The notes beneath the pieces are model-generated. The model was not told where the DNA came from, did not search any database, and saw only the letters and a program-made list of their open reading frames with translations. A stretch of DNA of 64,000 nucleotides from Asterella californica (Eukaryota; Streptophyta; Marchantiopsida; Marchantiales; Aytoniaceae). Position 1 is the first letter of the stretch. Each line of letters starts with the position of its first letter. The translations under genes and the position numbers were made by a program. Positions 1 to 8,331 of this stretch are shown piece after piece. Where the stretch lies: contig JAYKYS010000010.1 in NCBI GenBank assembly GCA_036924285.1, positions 1,922,001-1,986,000 on the forward strand, written 5' to 3'.

Positions 1-98
1 GTAACTTTTTCAGAAGACAGCCATGGATCTCCATATCAAGTTCTGGGGCTCCCAAGTCCTCATGCTCTATCCTTAAGATCGGGATGCTCTGAGAAAGT

Positions 99-1991
99 TT
101 AGCTGTTCTCCTCTCCTCGATCCTCGAAGCAGGACTGTAACAACAGCTGTTGGAAGGTTACATCCGCCTTCTGATTCCACAAGTCTCGCAAGAAGTCGTA
201 AGGAGATCGCTTCAGAAGAGTGACTGGTGTTTCCAACATAGAAGATGTAGTAGCTGCTTCCTGGAGTGGAAGACCAGAATGGTGTCTTCTCTCGACTGCG
301 GGCTGCTCCCGTGAGACAGGGGCTGCCGTAGTCGGTGTAGGAAGCTGCTGTACTATCTTCCGTCGCTTCTCCAGCTCTTCTTGCATAATCGCTTCAACTT
401 CTTGCCTAATGTCAAGAGCAAAGTACTTCGGATCTTCTCGGTCGTAAGTAGGAGAAGAAGGCCGCTCAGGGGAAGATGACCTCTCCTTTCGCTGCTTCTT
501 CTTCCTGATCTCCTTCTGACGGAATTCTGACTTCCCTTTGCTTCTGGTACTTAGCTTGAACACCGCTTCATCCAGGACTTCTTCTGGAGGCCAACTGTCT
601 GAACCCGGGCTAGGGCTCCAAACAGTGCCATCCGCCAAAGTTAAAGAAGAAGCTGCCTCAAGTGACTTCGTCTTCTGAGCTGTAGTCGTCTTCTGCAGCT
701 GAGGTTCCTTTCCTTCGCGCTTCCCGGGGTCTGGTTCGTCTTCCTCGATATGGAGACAATCCGTACAATCCCCAAGATCTTCTTCTTCTATCGTGATGTG
801 ATGTACCACTGCTAACTCAAGTTTAGAAGCTGATGCGGCTTCTGCAGGAGGCGTGGTCTCTGCAAATCTAACCATTTGTCGTGGACGTAAGGTCTGAGGA
901 CAATTTCCTGTGAAATGACCTGCTTCCTTATAGTTCCCACACAAGGGCACTTGCCCAATCTGTCTTCTCGGATGAGGACAGGTGGACCATCAGTGTCCTG
1001 TCTCTCCACAATTATTGCACGCTCCAGTAAGTGGGTTTAGAGGTCGTTGTGATGAAGAAGGTTGCCAAGGCGTCCTGGTCTGTACATTACTAGCTCTATC
1101 CCTAGGTACATAACGATTATATTGGGCGGGAGGAGTAGGAGTGAAGGATTGTATCGTCTCGATCCTATAGCAAGTTTCTCCACTGGGATCGTGTAGTTAT
1201 CCCTCATCGTCTTCTTCCCAGCCTGCCCAATTGACAGCTTGGTCCTGCGTACACTGATCTCTGGTGTGCCCGGAAGAGTTACAAAGGTTGCACCAAAGGT
1301 TTGGCCGAGAAGCCGTAGGTTGCTTCCGCTTGTCCTTCTGGTTCAGAAGATGAACTTTCATGTCGGCAAACTGCTTCAAAACTTCATCGATACGAGGATC
1401 AGGTGCAGACTGAATGATCTGAGTCTGAGGCATCTTTTGCACAACTTCCTCCCTAGATCGTGTCTTCTCCTTTTTCTTCTTCCGTGTCTTCTTCTCTTGT
1501 TCAGATTCGGATTCTGAACTTTCGACAGTAGACTCTTCAGAAGTAGATGATACTTCCGAATCACTGTTATCAGTTTCAGTAGACTTGGACTTCCTCTTGG
1601 ACTTCCTAGAAGACTTCTTCGACTTCTTGGACTTCTTCGAGGTCTTCCCTCTGTCTTTCGTCATATTCTGAATGATGCTCGAGGTTTCATACTGCTCGGC
1701 ATGCTTCTGTACTTCTACTAAGTCATCACCTCCTCCTCTTTTGCAGTACAACTCCATATCTTGAGACAATCCTCCCAAGTATCAGTCCACAGCTTGCTGG
1801 ACACAGTAGCCGGGTCTTCCTTGGTTCTGAGGGATGTGATCCAAGAGGTCTTCAAACCTCTCGGTGTAATCCCGCAGTGTCTCTTTCTTCTTCCGTTCGA
1901 GTCTCTGAAGTTCTATGAGGGTCATCCGATCATAGCCCACTCCTCTGAACCTTTTCAGAAAAGCTGCCTTCAGAGTAGCCCAAGCGGCCAT
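99..1991 (-). pseudogene. Decayed gag of retrotransposon A1 (Gag core plus three zinc knuckles)
   Basis: Gag forms the virus-like particle and binds element RNA. One minus-strand frame runs from 1991 to 99, interrupted by stops at 1782-1784 (TGA), 1197-1199 (TAA) and 990-992 (TGA). The segment 1991-1785 has the Retrotrans_gag core (WATLKAAFLKRF, then a Leu/Glu/Arg helix ending TERFEDLLDHIP). The next segment has a Lys/Ser-rich basic stretch, then an acidic Ser stretch. Three CCHC knuckles follow: 1251-1292 (C-X2-C-X4-H-X4-C, intact), 978-1019 (contains the TGA) and 900-941 (second Cys replaced by Tyr). The C-terminal part has KR-rich and Glu-rich helices and the motif YDFLRDLWNQKADVTFQQLL, typical of the region preceding protease. 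It is nonfunctional as read. The N-terminus upstream of 1991 is not clear. Confidence 0.75.
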
Positions 1992-2206
1992 TGCCCATCA
2001 TCCAACATTTTACTCATCCATTTCCTTCCTTTTCCTACGATCAAACTGAGAAATACACGGAGTCTGTCGACATTCGAGTCTTCCTTGTTGGAGCGAGAGA
2101 TGGTTTCGAACATCGTGATGAAGTCGTCTGCGTCATCATCATCGTCGTACGGATGGTACTTCTACCGAGTGTGAGAAGTCATGTCGACTACTGACGGATG
2201 CGACTG

Positions 2207-2491
2207 TCAACTTCTTCCTCCCTCAGGTCCGGGTGGAGAAGATGATCTTCTCGAAGGTCCAGGCCTGTCTGAATCACGAAGGTCGTCTTCTGAGTCAGAG
2301 CTACTGTCGCTGTCGTCTTCAGAGACGTCTGGAACGATCTCCTCTAGTCTTCCTTCACCTTGGGAAGCCTCTTCCGTACTTGGGAAGACGTCTTCCAAGT
2401 AACCAGTACCAAAATCTACTTTATACACGTGATCACCCGGTTGGCTTCTGTCTTCTCCAAAGATTATGCTCGAGACGGAAGGTTCTTCCAA
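2207..2491 (-). pseudogene. Acidic, Ser-rich frame upstream of A1 gag core; possible Gag N-terminal piece
   Basis: A 94-codon minus-strand frame, rich in Asp/Glu/Ser (DVSEDDSDSSSDSEDD) with a Pro/Gly/Ser tail. It lies between the primer binding site and the Gag core but is in a different frame from the core at 1991-99, so a frameshift would be needed to join them. There is no recognised domain. The overlapping plus-strand frame is also open, so coding identity is uncertain. Confidence 0.3.
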
Positions 2492-2985
2492 TTAGACTGA
2501 TCGGATCTTCCTGAGCTCTTCTTCTTTCCTTTGGTGTCTCAGGGATATCCGCTGCTCCTTAGAAGCGGTTCGCTGGGGTGAATGTACCCACTCAGGATCT
2601 TTACCCGTGCGTCTTCTACTTCTTCCTCTGGTCGAAGGCATCCACCAGAGTGCTGAGAAGAGATGTCCATCTTCTTCTAATACTAGATCCTGCAGACCGA
2701 ATGACCGAACAACCGATCACAAGTTCAAAGCGTCTTCTTCTCTTGCTTCCTGTTGTACTCACTGCAGTCTTCCAAGATCGAGTCTTCCAAGAAGCTCTTG
2801 GAAACGGAGAAGCGGCTTCTTCCCGTTCCCCCTGATGTATCTTATCAGCTTCTGGTTGCGGTTCCTGTCTTCTAGCAAGATAGAGTCCCACAACACATTC
2901 AACTACAATCGAAGTTAGTTCGAAATGAAACTAACTACTGGCACACAGATCCAGGAAGCTTAGAACAGAAGTTACTAAGATGAAA

Positions 2986-3003
2986 TCCCCGGCAGCGGCG
3001 CCA
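2986..3003 (-). other. Primer binding site of retrotransposon A1 (tRNA-Asp type)
   Basis: The minus strand reads TGGCGCCGCTGCCGGGGA, one base away from the common plant Ty3/Gypsy PBS that pairs with the 3' end of tRNA-Asp. It sits 18 bp inside the LTR end at 3022 and fixes the element's orientation as minus. Confidence 0.8.
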
Positions 3004-4350
3004 AAAATGGTGCTCACTATATGTAGTGTCGCAGGATTACTCCTTTTGCCCATTTAGTATACAAGATATCGTTCCCACAGAGGATTTGCACAAGTAACGC
3101 TGCTCTAAGTTCTAAGGTCTGTTCAAACACACAAACACACGAGTTTTGCCTAGAAATCCCGTCTTTTCACAAAACCACGCGTCTTCCAGACTCGCCAAAA
3201 GGTGCTCTGGACCAAAACAAACAACTACTAACTAAAATATCACACAACTATTCACAGAGAAGCTCGGGAAGACGCTTCTTGCTTCCAGGTCACTTCTTCC
3301 GATCTTCTCAGTACCGTCTTCCCGAAGCAATTCTCGGCTTCTGGAGGTTCAACTCAGCTTCTCACACCTCCAGAAGACTGCTGCTGCTTCGCAGAAGTCG
3401 ACTAGTAACGGCTGTTACACGTTATTCTCCCACTCACATTCCAACGGGTTAGATCAATCATAGGGTGTATGTCTATTGTAGCCCTCCCAGGCTTCTGTCT
3501 ACAGAAATGGTCTTCTTGCAGCACTACAACGACATTCACCTTCACGGAAGCTCAATAGAAGTCTCGGAAGCTCACTAGAAGAAGGTAAGAAGATGGGGAA
3601 GATGAGAGAAGATGGGGAAGAAGGGAAAATCCAAACAAGAGAAAACAAGATAAAAAGGAGAAATTAAGATTCCGACAAGCTTCTAGTCCGGATCTTGACT
3701 AACAAGCCATCCTTGCTTGTAATAGTTTGGGGAGGAAGACAACAAACGTGTGTACAGTTGCACCGTCTTCTACTTGAGGATGTCGTCTTCTGCTGTGGGA
3801 AGAAGGCTTTTTTCTTCTTCTCTTCGCTGCTCCGACTACTCTGTCTTCTGAGATCCCTTACCCATAAGATCGTCCGTACGTAGATCCAAAGTGCTCTACT
3901 GGACGAGCCAAGCTGCAATTCCACAACTGCTGACAGTCACCGCCACTCAAGAAGAACGCTTCCCATGCACAATCGGGAGTGAATCCAAGAAAACCCACCA
4001 CCAAGAAGACATGGACAAAACTTCTGCACTCAAATCAGCAATCCATTCCCCGAGAAGAAGTCACATTGGCATTGGGAAGCTCACTCCCTCTACTTCCTGC
4101 GTCTACTCCTCGTCACACCAGTCTAGCCAACAGGACTGCACGAGGATGCCGTTCCCTGTTCCTAAACTGTCCACTATCTCTATCTACATCTTCGAACCAC
4201 TGCTGGTAACGAGCATGCAGACCCCTCCGATATAATCCTAGTCTATTCGTATGTCTCTAACATCGGGTGTAGTGTGCACTGTGCGTAATGTATATCATGT
4301 GTCTCTGTCTGCACCGAAAAATGTGTATGGGTGTGCAGCAGCCCGAATTC

Positions 4351-5822
4351 CTATTTCGGAGTCGAGGGAAGACCATAGTGTGTCTTCACCCCCTCTATCT
4401 GTCTATCCAAGTACCGGAACATACTCTCCTTGCACTCTACCAACATCGTCTTGGACTCGTCGTCCCATTCTCTAGCCAAGGTAAGCAACTTCCTACCCGC
4501 GGTGAAGTTGAACTTCTTCCGAAGCGCTCTCACCGACTGTGCTAGCATCTCCTACGCACGAGCTTCCACTGCTTCCCGCTGCATCTTCTCGGCTGCAACT
4601 CGCGCTTCTGCGGCTTCCCGCTGGGTCTTCCATCTTGTCTTCTCCTCTGCGAGGACGGTGATCTTCCCTCGCACTCGGAGAACCTCTTGGTCACGCTGCT
4701 GTAATCGCGCTTGCAACTCCAGGTTGCTCTTCCTCAGTTGGATCAGCTCCTTGGCAGAAGCGGCTGCTTCCGTCTTGTATCTCGCTGCGAGCTTCTCCGT
4801 GGTGCGGAGACTAGCTTCCAGCGCTTCTGCCTTCTTCTGGCCTTCTTCCTGACGCATCAGGGTGCGCAGACCGAATCCAGGCTGTAGTGGCTTCTCCTGA
4901 ACCTTCGTCCTCTTTTCGATAAACTCCATAGCGGGCTGGATCTCTAAGTTGAAGAAGGCACTGAACTCTTCCAGTCTTCTTCCTGCGGAAGACAGGTTCA
5001 TCTCCACAATCCGATCGGAGGTGTCGACCTTGTCTTCTAGAGGCAAGGATGCCTCTTCCACCATTATGATCTTCAGCTTCTGCGCACGGGAAGAAGCTAC
5101 TCTTCTCATCTTCCGAGGTGGAAGATCTCTCCTCATGGTAGAAGCGGTCCTCTTTACTGCGCTTCCTCGCATCGCAGTAGGAGTATCCATCCATCTTTCG
5201 TCTTTTGGAGTCTTCGGAAGAATCCTTGGTGTGACAGAAGCGGTCTTCTGCTCCGGTCGGGTACTCAGCGGCTCTTCCTGCGAGTCAGACTCCGATCTCG
5301 AATGAATGAGGGAGGTGGTCTTCCTAGGTATACTTCTAGGACCCATCTTCCTCGGAGGCGTGGCGTCTTTCGACCCACTAGAGTCGTCTTCTCTCACCAG
5401 AAGCGTCTTCTGATGAGTGTCGGGTCTCAGCTGCGGCATCAGAGTGGGAGGGGGAGTTACGGCTGCTGCTCGGTCGTCTTCTTCCGAGGTCTCCTCCTTC
5501 GTCTCATGCTGCCCTGTTGGTCCATACTTCACCAACTGATCTGTGATCAGATCTCCCTTAGCCACGTACAGGTAGCAGAGAAAAGGTGTCAAGTGTCCTC
5601 CTGCCGGGGTACCTAAGTACGCTAGCTCCGCCTGTACATATACGTGGAAGAATGCGCCCCAGTTGACGGGCACTCCTTCCGCGCATACTGCTTCCAGGAA
5701 CTCCACGTCTTGATCTCCAAGGTACCTCGTCTTCTGCGCTTTCCTCTTGGGAAAGAGATGCAGAAACAGCTTCGCCAGAAGTCGCTTCTTCGGCTCCCGG
5801 TTAGATTCTACCTTCCATCCGT
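4351..5822 (-). pseudogene. ORF-X, C-terminal portion, cut by element B (LTR-borne gene of family A)
   Basis: I do not recognise this protein. The minus-strand frame is open from the element B junction (5822) to 4552, and again from 4548 to 4351. It aligns throughout with the copy at 60790-62230. Visible parts are a globular region (LFLHLFPK, then GHLTPFLCYLYVA), a Ser/Glu-rich linker with a basic patch (RKMRRVASSRAQK), and a long Ala/Glu/Lys/Arg heptad-like coiled coil (about 4880-4500) followed by a conserved segment (KFNFTAGRKLLTLA, YLDRQIEGVKT). A stop at about 4549-4551 separates the last two parts. In this copy the globular region and linker are in one continuous frame, whereas the 60-kb copy has a frameshift there. 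The N-terminal part lies at 16574-16965 across element B. Confidence 0.55.
5819..5822. repeat. Target-site duplication of element B, left copy (CCGT)
   Basis: CCGT directly precedes 5823 and directly follows 16573. Removing element B and one CCGT rejoins the ORF-X frame exactly as in the uninterrupted copy near 60770-60800, so this is the true insertion scar. A fifth base is ambiguous because the LTR starts with T. Confidence 0.85.
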
Positions 5823-5992
5823 TGTCGTGTTGTGAGATGTCCCACATGTGAAATCAGTGTAGAACGGGTGTTGTGTTTTCTTCTGATAACGATGACATCA
5901 TTCAAGACGACGAAGACGTTGTGTGATGCCATCCACAACTTGTAAGTGTTTGTGGCGCATGCCGGAGGATGCGTAGGTTTAGAGGGGGTGGA
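5823..5992 (+). repeat. Anomalous 5' prefix of element B: LTR start fused to internal 3' end
   Basis: 5823-5882 repeats the first 60 bp of the LTR (compare 5993-6052, one difference). 5883-5992 repeats the last 110 bp of the internal region, including the PPT (compare 14179-14288, one difference). The full 5' LTR then begins at 5993. The prefix lies inside the target-site duplication, so it arrived with the insertion or arose by deletion within a tandem element. Confidence 0.85.
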
Positions 5993-6311
5993 TGTCGTGT
6001 TGTGAGACGTCCCACATGTGAAATCAGTGTAGAACGGGTGTTGTGTTTTCTTTGTGTTCGATGAACCTTTTGTGTAGTTCGCATAAGAGGGTATTAGGTG
6101 TCACGTTCACAGAGATCTGGATGTGAGATCGCACGATAACAAGATGTGCCGACTCAATGATCCGTGAACGTTCGCGTGAATGGCTCTTGTTGTCAAACAT
6201 AGGTATAAGATAGTGGGTTGGGGGTTTGGGAGGCATTCTTCTTTGGGGGTAGTTTTCATGAGTGTGTCCTAGTGTCTTATGTGATAAGAAGGAGCGACAA
6301 GAGTTGTATTC

Positions 6312-6527
6312 ATGGATGGAGGACTGAATCGAGTTCCAAATCTGCCATTTCCGAACCCGTTTCATATCAAGCTTCACTTGATCCACCGCGATCACTTTCG
6401 ACAGTGGTTCGTCGCCTACTTTGGAGAAGAGTTCATGGGGAGGATGATGGACTCGCCTACTCCGGTGATCTTACCAATCGTCACGTATGGAGAGGACTGG
6501 GACTTGACAGTGTACATCTTACTTTGA
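6312..6527 (+). CDS. Small LTR-borne ORF 1 of element B (5' LTR copy)
   Basis: A 71-codon frame starting MDGGLNRV. No known domain. It shares a pattern with the next ORF: N-x-P..PF, then W, then FGEE, then M-x-S-P-x-P followed by hydrophobic residues and Pro. It ends in TGA followed by CGA, and the downstream ORF is in the same frame with only three codons between. An identical ORF is in the 3' LTR at 14608-14823. Coding status is inferred from the internal protein-level duplication, not from homology. Confidence 0.4.
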   Translation: MDGGLNRVPNLPFPNPFHIKLHLIHRDHFRQWFVAYFGEEFMGRMMDSPTPVILPIVTYGEDWDLTVYILL

Positions 6528-6536
6528 CGAGGGCCA

Positions 6537-6740
6537 ATGGACCTGAATTATCCAGCCAACATCCCTTTCAACGTCTGGGTGGATGTTCGATGTCACTGTC
6601 GGCGGAAGATCAATCATCGTGCGTGGATCGCAAGGAACTTTGGAGAGGAGTACTGTAATCAAGTGATGGCTTCTCCATTTCCTTTTGTAGTACCTTTCAT
6701 CGTAAATCGGTTACAGGTCGTCATCTTGACCTTGTACTGA
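6537..6740 (+). CDS. Small LTR-borne ORF 2 of element B (5' LTR copy)
   Basis: A 67-codon frame starting MDLNYPAN, in frame with ORF 1 and separated from its TGA by three codons. It carries the same motif series (PF..., W-I-A-R-N-FGEE, M-x-SP-x-P, VVPF) plus a Cys/His/Arg stretch. The 3' LTR copy at 14833-15036 has one amino-acid change (Ala to Ser in the segment before W). A read-through product of both ORFs would be about 142 residues with two related domains. Confidence 0.4.
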   Translation: MDLNYPANIPFNVWVDVRCHCRRKINHRAWIARNFGEEYCNQVMASPFPFVVPFIVNRLQVVILTLY

Positions 6741-8279
6741 ATCTTAAGTATTGAGTACGATCTCTATAGTTCGACGAATGTAATTAACCTAAGGTTGGGG
6801 CCGATGCCTTGAAGGCATGAGAGGATAGTAAGATTATAGTTGTTCTAGGGTACCAAGTAGAGGACAAAAGAGGTTTTCAGATCTGTTTTCTTATTGGTTC
6901 ATTTTCGACCAATCAACGTCATTCCAGATCTACAGACGGCTTTAGGGTTTTGGAGGTCTTCCCGAGGGTCATTTGAGGAGTGAGTGGTCTTGTTGGAAAG
7001 CTCTCGAGACGGGCTACACTCTAGAGACAAAGATCAGACGATTTGGAATTCTGAGGAGAGAGTGGTGGACGTTGAAAGTCAAGGGGTCAAGTCGGTACCC
7101 CGAGCCACGTTTTGGAGTGATCCGGGAGTTTGAGAGGTGATCTTTAGGAGCTGTCAAGGGGATCGAGTAGTTCACTCCGTGCTGGTTGTATTGATGTAAA
7201 ACAATTCTACATTTGGGTTGGATTTGCTCCTGAAATGATCAATTGAAGTTGGCTGTTACAGTTGAGAGGTATGAGTAAAACCGCTTTCTTTGGATTCAAA
7301 GCTTGAGTTGCTCCGTGCACATGGGATTGGATCTCTAAGTGAAACTTTCCAGGATGAGAGTGTGCCCTATCAGCTAGTCCCATGTGAAATTTCAGTTCAA
7401 TTGGGTAAGAGAATGTGTGGAGATCTAGGATTTTGGCCATCGAGATCTGTAAAGCTCATAAGTTAGCACAAGCGGGTGGCTTGGTTCATCGCGGACAGTT
7501 GGGTTCAGATCTGAGACTGAAATTTCATACAGTAGTAGAGAAGGGTCAGAGGGGATGTCCTGTGAAGTTTGAGCCTGATTGGATAATCGAGGTGAAGGCA
7601 CTAGATTGTCAAAGTTCAGTTTGCAGCGAGGCGAGAAAGACGTAGAGAGATTTCACTTAAATCTCATGGTTGGAGTTGAACCAAAAACGACTTGAAGATG
7701 GGAGGTGTGCTTCTTGGAGGTGTCGTGTGGATGACAAGGAGGTTGTACTGTGAGATTGGTACGGCGATCACGCTCAGTGGAGGTACCACGTCTTGCTGAA
7801 ACTGAGGTACCGTTATCCTCGGTGTCACACCCCGAGTCTCTAGCTGTTTGCTGCCGATATGTCTTGTATCGTTGGGAAGCTTGTGTAGTAGGCGGTCCTT
7901 GCTGTGGACATCTCCCTGAGCAAAATCGTATCAACGAACAATAGAAGATCAGAGTCTACAATTTAGGTAGTTTGTCGAGAAGAAGTAGTGAAGCGAATGT
8001 TGATGAGAGATTGTATGAGAAGTGCTTGGAATCTAAAGCAGACACGTACCGTATATGAGCCTTACCTTTATCTAGAGTGGAATCGAGCTCCGAGTCATTT
8101 ATGTGATGCACATGTGTTGCACTTGGGTCAAGTTAGATCGCTAGTAACCTACAAAAAAGACTGATAGATTAGATATGGAGAGCATAAGTTTTCATCGGTT
8201 AGGTCGTAGATCCAGTTGTATCTCTCTACAGCCAGATACCCCGTGTATTCCCAGACCATATTTCACGTCCTACGACAGT

Positions 8280-8297
8280 TGGTGAACTCAACGTGAA
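8280..8297 (+). other. Probable primer binding site of element B
   Basis: TGGTGAACTCAACGTGAA starts two bases after the LTR end at 8277. A nearly identical sequence (one difference) sits at the same place beside a related gag relic at 20166-20184 on the minus strand, which supports function. It is neither the common plant Met-i nor the Asp type; I cannot name the primer tRNA. Confidence 0.6.
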
Positions 8298-8331
8298 ACG
8301 TCTGGGGTTGAGAGATACGTTTTTTCCAATC

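Larger units (their letters stand above)
1..3021 (-). mobile_element. Ty3/Gypsy-type retrotransposon A1, 5' part of internal region (runs off the left edge)
   Basis: On the minus strand the order is LTR (3022 upward), primer binding site (2986-3003), leader, then gag running to the left edge; protease and pol would lie outside the window. Several frames in 2207-2835 are short and broken, so the leader and Gag N-terminus cannot be resolved. The element is decayed: gag carries three in-frame stops. Superfamily placement rests on the Gag core, the zinc knuckles, and a stretch near 99-220 resembling the region just before protease in Ty3/Gypsy polyproteins; no pol is visible here to confirm it. 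Confidence 0.8.
3022..5822 (-). mobile_element. LTR of retrotransposon A1, PBS-proximal segment (carries ORF-X)
   Basis: The PBS-proximal end (3022, TGTAGTGTC on the plus strand, so the LTR ends in ACTACA) is shared with a second copy at 18129. The region from about 3340 to 4330 matches 64000-62990 inverted, and 4351-5822 matches 62230-60790 inverted. Relative to that copy, A1 lacks roughly 750 bp around 4330-4350. The segment continues at 16574-17201 beyond element B. Treating all of this as one LTR is inferred: two copies (17201 and 60152) start at the same point but have unrelated flanks, and in A1 the sequence runs straight to a PBS. The alternative is a tandem array in which ORF-X belongs to a preceding copy. 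Confidence 0.6.
5993..8277 (+). mobile_element. 5' LTR of element B
   Basis: 2,285 bp, starting TGTCGTGTTG and ending CCTACGACA, matching 14289-16573. It contains two same-frame small ORFs at 6312-6740. The remaining ~1.5 kb up to 8277 has no reading frame I would defend. Promoter elements could not be placed with confidence. Confidence 0.92.

Noticed and set aside
5884..8277. LTR of element B starting at TGATAACG (5884/14180)
   Set aside because: The direct repeat does extend that far, but the PPT and the TGTCGT/ACGACA inverted termini place the LTR start at 5993/14289; the extra 110 bp is internal sequence duplicated in the prefix.
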